Origin: Sphingomonas sp. AOB5
GTDB taxonomy: Bacteria; Pseudomonadota; Alphaproteobacteria; Sphingomonadales; Sphingomonadaceae
Length of the DNA: 41,569 nucleotides
Reading direction: 5' to 3'
NCBI RefSeq assembly: GCF_029433115.1
Contig: NZ_JARNTV010000030.1
Span: 1-41,569, forward strand
Shown: piece after piece, positions 17,364-24,908 of the stretch
Position numbering within the stretch: position 1 is the stretch's first letter
Layout of the letters: each line of letters starts with the position of its first letter
Notes under the pieces: generated by a model
The model's input: only the letters and a program-made list of their open reading frames with translations
Databases searched by the model: none
What the model was told of the DNA's origin: nothing
Program-made: the position numbers and the translations under genes

Positions 17364-17747
17364 ATGCCGGTAGTTGGAATGGGTGGCCTGTTCTTCCGTG
17401 CGAAGGATCCCGACGCGCTCAACGCCTGGTATCGCGAGCATCTGGACGTCGGCGCCGGCTGCAACTCGACCGGCGAGGGCGAGCCCGACGAATGGTTCTG
17501 GAAGGTGACGGGCGGCCCGATGGTGTTCGCGCCGTTCAAGGAAAGCACCGACTATTTCGCCGCCGACAAGCAGTTCATGATCAACCTGCGGGTCAGCGAC
17601 CTCGACAGCCTGCTGGAGCAGCTCAACGCCGCGGGCATCGACATCATCGTGAAGCCCGAATGGAATTCGCCCGAAACCGGCAGCTTTGCGCGGATCCACG
17701 ATCCCGAGGGCAATGCGATCGAGCTGTGGGAGCCCCCGGCGGCGTGA
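17364..17747 (+). CDS. VOC-family (glyoxalase/bleomycin resistance fold) protein
   Basis: This 127-aa protein has the paired beta-alpha-beta-beta-beta pattern of vicinal oxygen chelate enzymes: GMGGLFFRAKDPDALNAWY at the start and LRVSDLDSLLEQL followed by ARIHDPEGNAIELWEPP at the end. The final E in IELWE is the usual second-half metal ligand, while the first-half histidine is not obvious, so a catalytic metal site is uncertain. Substrate unknown. It follows glnD by 15 bases with a GGGAGAG ribosome site, and its stop overlaps the small membrane ORF (GTGA). Confidence 0.85.
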   Translation: MPVVGMGGLFFRAKDPDALNAWYREHLDVGAGCNSTGEGEPDEWFWKVTGGPMVFAPFKESTDYFAADKQFMINLRVSDLDSLLEQLNAAGIDIIVKPEWNSPETGSFARIHDPEGNAIELWEPPAA

Positions 17748-17833
17748 GCAAGCTGATCGGCGAACTGCTGGTCATCGCGGTGGCAGCGCTGATCGGAGCC
17801 TGGTATTTCAGGCGAGGCAAGCGGCGCGGATAA
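17744..17833 (+). CDS. 29-aa single-pass membrane microprotein
   Basis: A GTG start overlaps the VOC stop as GTGA. The peptide has one hydrophobic helix (LIGELLVIAVAALIGAWYF) followed by the basic tail RRGKRRG, so an inner-membrane orientation with the C-terminus inside is predicted by the positive-inside rule. It ends just before a hairpin terminator. The overlap, the composition and the placement before the terminator support translation, but nothing else shows it is expressed. Too short to assign a family. Confidence 0.5.
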   Translation: MSKLIGELLVIAVAALIGAWYFRRGKRRG

Positions 17834-17843
17834 GCCAAACGCA

Positions 17844-17869
17844 AAGGGCGGAGCCGCAGCCCCGCCCTT
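17844..17869. terminator. Bidirectional hairpin between the microprotein and infC
   Basis: An 11-bp stem (17844-17854 with 17859-17869) carries one A-C mismatch at 17852/17861 and a CGCA loop. On the minus strand the mismatch becomes G-U, so infC-direction transcripts should fold better. It is placed between convergent genes. Confidence 0.65.
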
Positions 17870-17894
17870 CATATCCTCACGGATGGTCCCGCCG

Positions 17895-18440
17895 TTACTT
17901 CGGCGAGATCACCATCAGCATCTGACGGCCTTCCATGCGCGGATAGGATTCGATCTTCGCGATCTCGACCGTGTCGTCCTGCACGCGCTTGAGCAGCACC
18001 ATGCCGAGCTGGCCGTGCGAAAGCTCGCGGCCGCGGAAGCGCAGGGTGATCTTCACCTTGTCGCCTTCGCCGATGAATTTGTGGATCGCCTTCATCTTCG
18101 TATCATAGTCATGATCGTCGATGTTCGGACGCATCTTGATCTCCTTGATCTCCTGCGTCTTCTGGCTCTTGCGGGCGAGGTTGGCCTTTTTCTGGGCCTC
18201 GTACTTGAACTTGCCGACGTCGAGGAACTTCGCGACGGGCGGATCCGCGTTGGGCGACACCTCGACCAGGTCCAGGCCGTGCTCGGCCGCCTGCTCGATC
18301 GCCTCGCGGGTGTACATCACGCCGAGATTCTCGCCTTCATGATCGATCACCCGCACCTTGGGCGACTGGATGAATTCATTGAAGCGCGGGCCGTTCATCG
18401 GCGGAGGCGCCAACGGGCGCCGGGTCATGGGAGGACGTAT
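17895..18440 (-). CDS. infC: Translation initiation factor IF-3, probable ATA start
   Basis: IF-3 binds the 30S subunit and checks start-codon pairing. The protein has the N-domain ([37 protein letters not shown], then [10 protein letters not shown]), a lysine-rich linker, and the C-domain [21 protein letters not shown] ending LMVISPK. The first ATG is at 18428 (177 aa), but the only good ribosome site, AGGAG at 18449-18453, lies 20 bases before it. The same AGGAG is 8 bases before an in-frame ATA at 18440, giving 181 aa beginning with ATA-encoded residue then RPPMTRRPL. Rare starts are well known for infC and allow autoregulation. No promoter-proximal thrS is present; a plus-strand gene separates the two. 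Confidence 0.9.
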   Translation of the reverse strand: MRPPMTRRPLAPPPMNGPRFNEFIQSPKVRVIDHEGENLGVMYTREAIEQAAEHGLDLVEVSPNADPPVAKFLDVGKFKYEAQKKANLARKSQKTQEIKEIKMRPNIDDHDYDTKMKAIHKFIGEGDKVKITLRFRGRELSHGQLGMVLLKRVQDDTVEIAKIESYPRMEGRQMLMVISPK

Positions 18441-18448
18441 AAGACTTG

Positions 18449-18453
18449 CTCCT
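18449..18453 (-). promoter_or_regulatory. Ribosome binding site deciding the infC start
   Basis: AGGAG on the minus strand is spaced 8 bases from ATA (18440) but 20 bases from the first ATG (18428). The spacing favours the rare ATA initiator. An in-frame TAA at 18462-18464 limits any further extension. Confidence 0.6.
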
Positions 18454-18616
18454 GTAGCAATTTACATTCTTGGGCGGCCAGATAACGCAGAAATGCGCGA
18501 TCCGGTAGCCCGGGCCGCGTCATTGAGCGAAAATCCCGCGCACTGTGGCGCCGGGGTGACGTGTATATCGGTACGCGGCATGCGGCTGGCAAGCCCGGTA
18601 CGACGAAAGCATTGCC

Positions 18617-18634
18617 GGGAAATTACCATTTCCC
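18617..18634. promoter_or_regulatory. Inverted repeat, candidate operator
   Basis: GGGAAAT and ATTTCCC are perfect arms around TACC, and TTGCC/GGCAA add outer symmetry (18612-18616 and 18642-18646). It lies in the 283-base gap between infC and the DUF347 gene, about 100 bases before the latter. Apart from this the gap shows no coding potential. Confidence 0.4.
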
Positions 18635-18736
18635 AACCTTTGGCAAACGTCAGTTCGCTGTCAGGCAGCGGGCTTACCCCACCCGTTCGACGCAAGCATC
18701 CGACTCCCCGGCAGCATGCGCCAGACAAGGGGTTTC

Positions 18737-19480
18737 ATGAAGAGCATCCATATCCCGAACGTGAATGCGCGCTATTGGTGCGCGATCGCCATGGCCAGCC
18801 TGTTCGGCACCAATCTGGGCGATCTGTGGGCGCACAATAGCGGCCTGCACAAGCTGGTCGGCCTCATCCCGCTCGCGCTGCTGGCGGCGGTGGTGTTCGC
18901 GCTGGAGCGCCGCGACCGGGCGCCGCGCGAACTCTATTACTGGCTGGTGATCGCCATCATTCGCACCGGGGCGACCAATATCGCCGACTATTTCAAGAAG
19001 GTGATCTCATGGCCGGTCTTCGGCGCGATCCTGGCGGTGCTGATGATCGGCACCGCGCTCTGGTCGCTGCAAAGCCTGAACAACGCGAGTAGCGAGGAAG
19101 CTGAAGCAGAACGCCATGGCATGCCGCAGGCGGGCACCGCCTATTGGTGTGCGATGCTGACCGCAGGCGTGCTCGGGACCTTCTATGGCGACGTCGCATG
19201 GAAGGCGATCGGCATGGCGCCGGCGTCGCTGGCGCTGGGCATCCTGCTGCTCGGCGCGATCGGCCTGTGGTCGGGCCTGAAGGGGCACCGGTTCTGGCTG
19301 TACTGGCTGGTGGTCGCGATCGCGCGGACCTTCGGCACGGCGGCGGGCGATTTCCTTGCCGAGGATCCGATGGTCGGGCTCGACCTGGTCACTTCGACGC
19401 TGATCACCGGCGCGGTCTTTGTCGGCCTGCTGGCGACATGGCGCGGCGGGAAGGCAGTGCCGCTGCGCGAAGCGGCCTGA
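18737..19480 (+). CDS. DUF347/COG4705 multipass membrane protein
   Basis: This 247-aa integral membrane protein has an internal duplication. Each half has the YWCA(I/M)...GT..GD repeat, as NARYWCAIAMASLFGTNLGD in the first half and TAYWCAMLTAGVLGTFYGD in the second. Related YYWLVIAIIRTGATNIADYF and YWLVVAIARTFGTAAGDFL copies follow in each half. This fits DUF347 repeats, with roughly eight hydrophobic helices. The function is unknown in the family. The start is the ATG at 18737 with AAGGGG 5 bases before it, rather than the upstream ATG at 18716. It is inserted in the opposite orientation between infC and thrS, which are adjacent in many bacteria. Confidence 0.85.
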   Translation: MKSIHIPNVNARYWCAIAMASLFGTNLGDLWAHNSGLHKLVGLIPLALLAAVVFALERRDRAPRELYYWLVIAIIRTGATNIADYFKKVISWPVFGAILAVLMIGTALWSLQSLNNASSEEAEAERHGMPQAGTAYWCAMLTAGVLGTFYGDVAWKAIGMAPASLALGILLLGAIGLWSGLKGHRFWLYWLVVAIARTFGTAAGDFLAEDPMVGLDLVTSTLITGAVFVGLLATWRGGKAVPLREAA

Positions 19481-19485
19481 GGCGT

Positions 19486-19525
19486 AAGGCCCGCGAGCCG
19501 GTCCGGGAACCGGCCCGCGGGCCTT
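19486..19525. terminator. Strong bidirectional hairpin before the thrS stop
   Basis: The stem pairs 19486-19495 with 19516-19525, has an A-C mismatch (19496/19515) and continues 19497-19502 with 19509-19514 around a 6-base loop. It sits between the convergent DUF347 and thrS genes. It would fold without mismatch cost (G-U) in thrS transcripts. Confidence 0.7.
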
Positions 19526-19528
19526 CGC

Positions 19529-21529
19529 TTATTTCAGATCGGGCGCGGTCGCGTCGCCGGTCAGCAGTGCAACCGCTTCATCGAGCGGCATGAACTGCTG
19601 CCGCTCGCTGCCGAGCTGGCGGAGTGCCACGGTGCCTTCCTCGGCCTCGCGCTTGCCCACCACCAGCAGGTTCGGGACCTTGGCCACCGAATGCTCGCGC
19701 ACCTTGTAGTTGATCTTCTCGTTGCGCAGATCGGTCTCGACGCGGATGCCCGCGGCCTGCAGCTTCGCCGCAACCTGCTTCGCATAGTCGTCGGCGTCGG
19801 AGACGATGGTGGCGACCACGGCCTGGGTCGGGGCGAGCCAGACCGGCAGCTTGCCCGCGAAATGCTCGATCAGGATGCCGATGAAGCGCTCATAGGATCC
19901 GAAGATCGCGCGATGGAGCATCACCGGGCGATGGCGCTCGCCATCCTCGCCGACATAGGACGCGTCGAGGCGCTCGGGCAGCACGCGGTCGGACTGGATC
20001 GTGCCGACCTGCCAGGTGCGGCCGATGGCGTCGGTCAGGTGCCATTCGAGCTTCGGCGCATAGAAGGCGCCTTCGCCGGGGAGCTCCTCCCAGCCATATT
20101 CCTCGGTTGCCAGCCCCGCACGGACCACCGCGTCGCGCAGCTCGTTCTCGGCCTTGTCCCAGTCCGCTTCGGAGCCGAAACGCTTCTCTGGGCGCAGCGC
20201 CAGCTTGATCGAATATTTGAAGCCGAAGTCGCGATAGATCCGGTCAGCCAGCTTGCAGAAGGCCTGCACCTCCTCGACGATCTGGTCCTCGCGGCAGAAG
20301 ATATGCGCATCGTCCTGCGTGAACTGGCGGACGCGCATCAGCCCGTGCAGCGCGCCGTGCGGCTCGTTGCGGTGGCAGCAGCCATTCTCATAGAGGCGCA
20401 GCGGCAGATCGCGGTACGACTTGATCCCCTGACGGAAGATCAGGACGTGCGCGGGACAGTTCATCGGCTTCAGCGCCATCCACTGCGCATCGTCGCTGAC
20501 GATCGGACCCTCATCCTCGGTATTGGGCACTTCGTCGGGGATGACGAACATGTTCTCGCGATACTTGCCCCAATGGCCGGACTGCTCCCACTGGCGGGCG
20601 TCCATCACCTGCGGCGTCTTCACCTCGAGATAGCCGGCATCGTCGATCGCGCGGCGCATATAGGCTTCGAGCTGGCGCCAGATGACGAAGCCCTGCGGAT
20701 GCCAGAACACGCTGCCATGCGCTTCCTGCTGCAGGTGGAACAGGTCCATTTCCTGCCCCAGCTTGCGATGGTCGCGCTTGGCGGCTTCCTCCAGCCGGGT
20801 CAGATGCTCTTCCAGCTGCTTCTTGTTCAGCCAGCCGGTGCCATAGATGCGGCTGAGCATCGCGTTCTTCTGATCGCCGCGCCAATAGGCGCCCGACACG
20901 CGCGTCAGCTTGAACGCGTTGGGATCGACCTTGCCGGTGGAGGCCAGATGCGGGCCGCGGCACATGTCGAGCCACGCGTCCTCGCCCTTGCCGGCGCGAT
21001 AGACGGTCAGTTCCTCGCCCTCGGGAAGCTCCTGCGCCCATTCGGCCTTGAAGCTCTCGCCCTCGGTCTGCCAGCGCGCGATCAGATCGGCGCGCGACCA
21101 GACTTCGCGGATCAGCGGCTGATCGGCAGCGATGATCTTGCGCATCTCGGCTTCGATCGCGGGCAGGTCCTCCTCGGTGAAGGGCCGGTCCTTGGGCGCG
21201 AAGTCGTAATAGAAGCCGTCGTCGGTCGAGGGGCCGAAGGTGATCTGCGTGCCGGGGAAAAGGCTCTGCACCGCTTCGGCCAGGATATGCGCATAATCGT
21301 GGCGGACGAGCTCGAGCGCGTCCTTCTCGTCCTTCGACGTCACCAGCGCGAGCTGGGAGTCGCCCTCAAACGGGCGCATGATGTCGCGCAGCTCGCCATC
21401 GACGCGCGCGGCGATTGCCGCCTTGGCCAGCCCCGGACCGATCGCCGCGGCGATGTCCGCCGGGGTAGTCCCCGGGGCTACCTCGCGGACGGAACCGTCG
21501 GGCAGCGTAATGCGGAACATCTCGGACAC
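19529..21529 (-). CDS. thrS: Threonyl-tRNA synthetase
   Basis: This class II synthetase charges tRNA-Thr. The frame gives a TGS domain ([17 protein letters not shown]), the SAD editing site ([11 protein letters not shown] and [10 protein letters not shown]), and the catalytic core with [10 protein letters not shown], the C-C-H zinc region and the motif 2 loop [20 protein letters not shown]. The C-terminal anticodon-binding domain is [18 protein letters not shown] and [12 protein letters not shown] chose the GTG at 21529 because VSEMFRI aligns with the common MSEMFRI start (666 aa). An ATG at 21601 overlaps the upstream gene stop by one base (TAATG) and would add 24 residues; either may be used. 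It is cotranscribed with the exoribonuclease gene. Confidence 0.93.
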   Translation of the reverse strand: MSEMFRITLPDGSVREVAPGTTPADIAAAIGPGLAKAAIAARVDGELRDIMRPFEGDSQLALVTSKDEKDALELVRHDYAHILAEAVQSLFPGTQITFGPSTDDGFYYDFAPKDRPFTEEDLPAIEAEMRKIIAADQPLIREVWSRADLIARWQTEGESFKAEWAQELPEGEELTVYRAGKGEDAWLDMCRGPHLASTGKVDPNAFKLTRVSGAYWRGDQKNAMLSRIYGTGWLNKKQLEEHLTRLEEAAKRDHRKLGQEMDLFHLQQEAHGSVFWHPQGFVIWRQLEAYMRRAIDDAGYLEVKTPQVMDARQWEQSGHWGKYRENMFVIPDEVPNTEDEGPIVSDDAQWMALKPMNCPAHVLIFRQGIKSYRDLPLRLYENGCCHRNEPHGALHGLMRVRQFTQDDAHIFCREDQIVEEVQAFCKLADRIYRDFGFKYSIKLALRPEKRFGSEADWDKAENELRDAVVRAGLATEEYGWEELPGEGAFYAPKLEWHLTDAIGRTWQVGTIQSDRVLPERLDASYVGEDGERHRPVMLHRAIFGSYERFIGILIEHFAGKLPVWLAPTQAVVATIVSDADDYAKQVAAKLQAAGIRVETDLRNEKINYKVREHSVAKVPNLLVVGKREAEEGTVALRQLGSERQQFMPLDEAVALLTGDATAPDLK

Positions 21530-21600
21530 GGGAATGACTTTCTCTTCGGGGGAATGGCGCGGCTTATGCCCGCGCGCGGGAGCGTTAGGCAAGGCGCTCA

Positions 21601-22086
21601 TTATACACCCGCCAGCAATGCGAGGTCCGCTGCGCACATCCCGTCCCGCTCACCGCGCAGGTTCGCTTCGACATAGGCCATCAGGCTGTGCGCATCGGCC
21701 AGCGCGTTGTGCGGCCGCGCGCTGGCCGACGCGGTATCGAAACCGGGCAGGTCCAGCAGCAGGCAGCGAAACTGCAGCGGATCGTTGCGCCGCCCATGGC
21801 CGCGCATCAGCAGATTGAAGAAATGGACGAGGTCCTCTGGCCAGTCGGCGATGAAGCTGTGCGGACCGTCATCCTTGCGCAGGAACTTCTGAAGCCGTTT
21901 GGTCGCGTTTGCACGGTCGACCGGCTCCTTGTCGAGGAACGGCATCACATGCTCGCCGACCCACGGCACGATCAGTTCGTGCGCGTGCAGCACTTCATAG
22001 AATTCGGCGCCGTCCTGCCGCACCAGCGCGATGCTGATCGGCTGGCCGCCGCTGCCGTTGAACTCGGTATCGATGTAATAGCGCAT
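21601..22086 (-). CDS. DEDDh-type 3'-5' exoribonuclease (Rv2179c-like)
   Basis: This 161-aa nuclease has the first acidic motif in [11 protein letters not shown], a middle aspartate region around [14 protein letters not shown], and the final [11 protein letters not shown] with the catalytic histidine and aspartate. These are the DEDDh residues. Length and motifs match the short Rv2179c-like exoribonucleases; the substrate is unknown. It is the first structural gene of the thrS operon, ending at TAATG with the longer thrS start. A 155-base leader region with a threonine-rich small ORF precedes it. Confidence 0.8.
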   Translation of the reverse strand: MRYYIDTEFNGSGGQPISIALVRQDGAEFYEVLHAHELIVPWVGEHVMPFLDKEPVDRANATKRLQKFLRKDDGPHSFIADWPEDLVHFFNLLMRGHGRRNDPLQFRCLLLDLPGFDTASASARPHNALADAHSLMAYVEANLRGERDGMCAADLALLAGV

Positions 22087-22260
22087 GGCGTTGCTCGCTG
22101 GCGCTGCGACGAGAAACGGGAGCGAGTGAGAAGCGCCGGCTCACCCGTTCCCGGGTGAGGCCGCGGCGCGTTCTAGATGCGCACGACGACCGCCCGGAGA
22201 ACCGGGGTGGTGGTAGTCGTAAGGGCCGGATGGCGCTGCATGCCGGGTTATATAGGTTGA
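22087..22260 (-). promoter_or_regulatory. Candidate attenuator leader upstream of exoribonuclease-thrS
   Basis: Reading leftwards, the region holds a TATATA element (22254-22249), 7 bases, then an ATG (22241) of a short threonine-rich ORF ending at 22173. A hairpin (22193-22206, CCCGG/CCGGG) directly follows the Thr codons. A second perfect 8-bp hairpin pairs 22140-22147 with 22152-22159. Its outgoing arm could instead pair with CTCAC (22126-22130), and GGCGCT/AGCGCC pair across 22132-22137 and 22100-22105, close to the gene start at 22086. This is attenuator-like alternative folding. There is no obvious T tract, so the mechanism could be translational or Rho-dependent. Confidence 0.45.
22173..22241 (-). 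CDS. Putative 22-aa leader peptide with five consecutive Thr codons
   Basis: The ORF reads MQRHPALTTTTTPVLRAVVV followed by RI and a stop. Five Thr codons in a row (ACG ACT ACC ACC ACC, 22206-22220) are followed by Val, Leu and Ile codons. It has no Shine-Dalgarno sequence, but a TATATA box ends 7 bases upstream of the ATG, so transcription could begin at the start codon as in the leaderless trpL ORF of Sinorhizobium. The proposed role is sensing charged tRNA-Thr ahead of thrS. The Val/Ile codons leave branched-chain sensing as an alternative. Confidence 0.4.
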   Translation of the reverse strand: MQRHPALTTTTTPVLRAVVVRI

Positions 22261-22408
22261 ATTCCGCTCAGCGGCCAGACCCCGTATGTCAGGACTGTCG
22301 GGCGGGTCTCGCTCATCCGGATCTCGGGCTGGGCGGCGAGTCACGCGGTTGTCCGAAAACCGTCGCACAAGGTGATTCGGGGACGCGAAAATCCGGGAAT
22401 CGGGGACA

Positions 22409-22615
22409 ATGAACATTTCGCAGGGGCGCTATTATCAGCGCCGCTATGCCGAGGAACTCGCCGCATGCCGCCGCGCCGTGACGCCGGAGGCGGCGGCACG
22501 GCGCGGGGCGCTGGTGATTTCCTTTGCCGACAAGCTCAAGGGGCTGGGCATCGCGCCGACGCCGCCGATGCCACCTGCGACGGAAACCCGCCGCTGGATC
22601 CTCGAGCTGGAATAG
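22409..22615 (+). CDS. Small conserved-looking protein of unknown function
   Basis: A 68-aa basic N-terminal protein begins MNISQGRYYQRRYAEELAAC, followed by an alanine-rich helix and a proline segment APTPPMPPAT. GGGGAC lies 2 bases before the ATG, and codon third positions are G/C-rich. It looks like a genuine small sphingomonad gene rather than noise, but I cannot name its family. The 147 bases upstream contain a short CGGTT/AACCG inverted repeat (22346-22362). It converges on the SDR gene. Confidence 0.6.
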   Translation: MNISQGRYYQRRYAEELAACRRAVTPEAAARRGALVISFADKLKGLGIAPTPPMPPATETRRWILELE

Positions 22616-22630
22616 ATCAGCCGCCTAGAT

Positions 22631-23377
22631 TCAGCGGGCGCCGTTGAGCATCGCGAACACCTGATCGAACTGGCCGTTGCGCTCGGCATTGCGCAGGATG
22701 CCGACGCGCTCGACGGTGATTTCGGCCGGGGTCGGCTGGCGAGCGAACAGCGCAATCGTCTCGTCCATGAAGGCGTCGAGCGGCATCATGTTGGGATCGG
22801 CGGCATGGCCGGGCATCAGGTCGGTCTGGACGCCCGGAGGGGCGAGTTCGATCACCTCGATGCCGTCGCCTGCCAGCCGGTGGCGCAGCGATTGCGACCA
22901 GCTGTGGATCGCTGCCTTGGTCGCCGAATAGGTCGGTGTGGCGGCCAGCGGCACGAAGGCGAGGCCCGACGAGACGGTGACGATCGCGGCGTTTGCCCGG
23001 GCACGCAGGTGCGGCAGCAGCGCCGAGGTCAGCCGGATCGGGCCGAGCAGGTTGGTGGCGACGGTCGCTTCGGCGGTGGTCAGGAAATCGCCGGAGAGGT
23101 CCTCGGCGACCATGATTCCTGCATTGTGGATCACGACGTTCAGTTCGGGATGATCGCGTACAAGCTGTTCGGCAAAGGCCGGGATCGCGGCGGCATCGGC
23201 GATGTCGAGCACGGCGACCGAGATGCCCGGCGCAGCGGCGGCCACTTCGTCCAGCGCGTCGCGGCGGCGGCCGGCGACGATCACCTTGTTGCCCTGTGCC
23301 GCGAAGCGCAGCGCCAGCTCGCGGCCGATGCCCGACCCGCCGCCGGTGATGAGGATGGTGTTGCCCGTGGATTTCAT
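22631..23377 (-). CDS. SDR-family oxidoreductase (DltE-like)
   Basis: This 248-aa NAD(P)-dependent classical short-chain dehydrogenase has the dinucleotide motif TGGGSGIGRELALRF, DIAD for adenine binding, NAGIM, the catalytic serine in VTVSSGLAFVP and the YSATK tyrosine-lysine pair. GVQTDLMPGH follows. The pattern resembles COG3967 (DltE-like) enzymes; the substrate is unknown. The start at 23377 has AGGAA 8 bases upstream; an ATG at 23395 has none. It is divergent from an HxlR regulator and probably controlled by it. Confidence 0.88.
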   Translation of the reverse strand: MKSTGNTILITGGGSGIGRELALRFAAQGNKVIVAGRRRDALDEVAAAAPGISVAVLDIADAAAIPAFAEQLVRDHPELNVVIHNAGIMVAEDLSGDFLTTAEATVATNLLGPIRLTSALLPHLRARANAAIVTVSSGLAFVPLAATPTYSATKAAIHSWSQSLRHRLAGDGIEVIELAPPGVQTDLMPGHAADPNMMPLDAFMDETIALFARQPTPAEITVERVGILRNAERNGQFDQVFAMLNGAR

Positions 23378-23424
23378 GACTGCGGTTCCTTTCATGGCTT
23401 GGTCCGCAGCCCAGATAGCGCTAT

Positions 23425-23478
23425 ACTCTCTAATCGAAAGTAGGCACCCAAAAGAATTATACTTACCTGAAAGAGAGT
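23425..23478. promoter_or_regulatory. Nested inverted repeats in the SDR/HxlR divergent promoter
   Basis: ACTCTCT (23425-23431) and AGAGAGT (23472-23478) are outer arms, and AAGTA (23438-23442) and TACTT (23460-23464) are inner arms around nearly the same centre (23451). The right arm overlaps the HxlR ribosome site. It is a plausible HxlR operator giving autoregulation and control of the SDR. Confidence 0.5.
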
Positions 23479-23481
23479 GTG

Positions 23482-23871
23482 ATGGCGCATCCCGGATATG
23501 ATCCGTCGATCCCGGTCGATCCCCGCGTCGAGGCGCTGGTGAACGAGGTGATCGGTCGCGTAGCCGACAAATGGACTATGCTGGTGCTGGAGGAGCTGGA
23601 GCAGGGCGGCGAGCTGCGTTTCACCCAGATCGGCAAGCGCGTGCCCGGTATCAGCCAGAAGATGCTGACCCAGACGCTGCGCCAGATGGAGCGCGACGGG
23701 CTGCTGGTGCGAACCGTCTACCCGGTGGTGCCGCCGCGGGTGGAATATCGCCTGACCCCGCTGGGCAACACGTTGAGCGAAGCCTTTTGCGGCGTGTGGA
23801 TGTGGGCTGAGAACAATCTCGACGCGATCGAAGCGGCGCGGGCGGCGTTCGATGGGCGGGCTGCGGGATAG
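23482..23871 (+). CDS. HxlR-family transcriptional regulator
   Basis: This 129-aa winged-helix regulator has the HxlR hallmarks VADKWTMLVLEEL at the first helix, RFTQIGKRVPGISQKMLTQT for the recognition helix, and the wing YPVVPPRVEYRLTPLG. The two-residue acidic and tryptophan-containing C-terminal helix (VWMWAENNLDAIE) forms the dimer interface. HxlR proteins often sense electrophiles or quinones and control an adjacent oxidoreductase. Here the divergent SDR is the obvious target. No conserved N-terminal cysteine is seen. A GTG directly before the ATG is also possible. Confidence 0.88.
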   Translation: MAHPGYDPSIPVDPRVEALVNEVIGRVADKWTMLVLEELEQGGELRFTQIGKRVPGISQKMLTQTLRQMERDGLLVRTVYPVVPPRVEYRLTPLGNTLSEAFCGVWMWAENNLDAIEAARAAFDGRAAG

Positions 23872-23892
23872 GCGCGGACCAGCTACCCTTTT

Positions 23893-23984
23893 CCGTTCGC
23901 CCTGAGCTTGTCGAAGGGTCGTACTTCTTCTCGAACCGCAGTCAGTAGAAAAGAACGGTGCTTCGACAGGCTCAGCACGAACGG
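23893..23984. repeat. Inverted-repeat extragenic element (REP-like)
   Basis: Arms of 24 bases (23893-23916 and 23961-23984) match at 21 of 24 positions as reverse complements. They carry the GTTCG...CTGAGC...GTCGAAG pattern that I recall as a common intergenic repeat in sphingomonads and other proteobacteria. It lies between the convergent HxlR and LD-carboxypeptidase genes and may also act as a terminator. Confidence 0.7.
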
Positions 23985-24003
23985 CAATGAAGCGGCTGAA
24001 CCC

Positions 24004-24840
24004 TCAAATCACCCCGAACGGCACCACGCGGTTCAGCCGGACATGGCCGATCTCGGCGCGGCCCAGATAGGGGACGCCCATTTCGCCGCACCAGCGGGTG
24101 ATCATCTGCTCCAGCGTCTCGCCGAAATTGTAATTGCCCTCGGCCTCGCCATTGTCCTTCACCGCGGTGACCTGGCCGAGGCGGATCCCGGCGACGCCCT
24201 TCAACTGGGTCGAATGGGCCATCTGGAACAGCATCCGGTCGATCCGGTACAGCGGCTCGTCGACTTCCTCGATCATCAGGACGTGATCCGTCAGGTCGGG
24301 TAGCCATGGCGTGCCGATCATTGCGGCCAGGATCGACAGGTTGAATGCAGCCGCAGGCCGGTGATCGGTCAGCAGACTCGGCTCCAGCCCCTTCTTGCCG
24401 CCGTCGATCAGCCAGTCGAGCACCCAGCCGGCATCCTCGCCGGTATCGTTGCGGCCCATGCTGCTCGACATCGAACCATGCGCCTGCCGCCCGATGCGGC
24501 GGGCATAAAGCGCGCCGAGCATGAAGCCCATGTCGGAATAGCCGATATAGGTCTTGTTGCGCGCCGCCAGACCGATCTGCGGCATGATCGTATGGAGGAT
24601 GCGGTTCGAGCCATAGCCGCCGCGCGCGAACCAGATCGCGTCGAATGCGGAGTCGTTGGCGAATTCGAGGAAGGCGGCGGCGCGGACATCGTCGGGCCCG
24701 GCGAAATGGCCCTGTTCGAGGAAGCATTGCGGGTGGAATACGATCTCGTGCGCGGGATAGGTCAGCGCCATGAACGCCGCCATGCGCGCTGCCGCTTCCC
24801 TGGTGACCGTCCGTGCCGGCGCGACGACTCCGATGCGCAT
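24004..24840 (-). CDS. ldcA: LD-carboxypeptidase, S66 family
   Basis: This 278-aa cytoplasmic peptidase removes the terminal D-Ala from recycled murein tetrapeptides. It shows MRIGVVAPAR at the start, the WFARGGYGSNRIL block, the nucleophile serine in YIGYSDMGFM, the glutamate region MIEEVDEPLYRIDRML and the late histidine in EIGHVRLNRVVPFG. The segment after the nucleophile (HGSMSSSMGRND) differs from the usual HGPM pattern. A GTG at 24852 is a possible earlier start. It is divergent from the Mpl-like ligase, with 68 bases between the starts, which together fit peptidoglycan recycling. Confidence 0.85.
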   Translation of the reverse strand: MRIGVVAPARTVTREAAARMAAFMALTYPAHEIVFHPQCFLEQGHFAGPDDVRAAAFLEFANDSAFDAIWFARGGYGSNRILHTIMPQIGLAARNKTYIGYSDMGFMLGALYARRIGRQAHGSMSSSMGRNDTGEDAGWVLDWLIDGGKKGLEPSLLTDHRPAAAFNLSILAAMIGTPWLPDLTDHVLMIEEVDEPLYRIDRMLFQMAHSTQLKGVAGIRLGQVTAVKDNGEAEGNYNFGETLEQMITRWCGEMGVPYLGRAEIGHVRLNRVVPFGVI

Positions 24841-24908
24841 ATTCCCACTCACCCCAAGGAACGGTGCAGGCTTGCCCCTTCCGTATGAATTGCCGATAGC
24901 GCGAGCCT

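Noticed and set aside
18462..18728. 88-codon minus-strand frame between infC and the DUF347 gene
   Set aside because: It has no ribosome site and its composition is random; the region looks regulatory.
19691..21676. 661-codon plus-strand frame opposite thrS
   Set aside because: It is antisense to an intact synthetase, with composition typical of a shadow frame.
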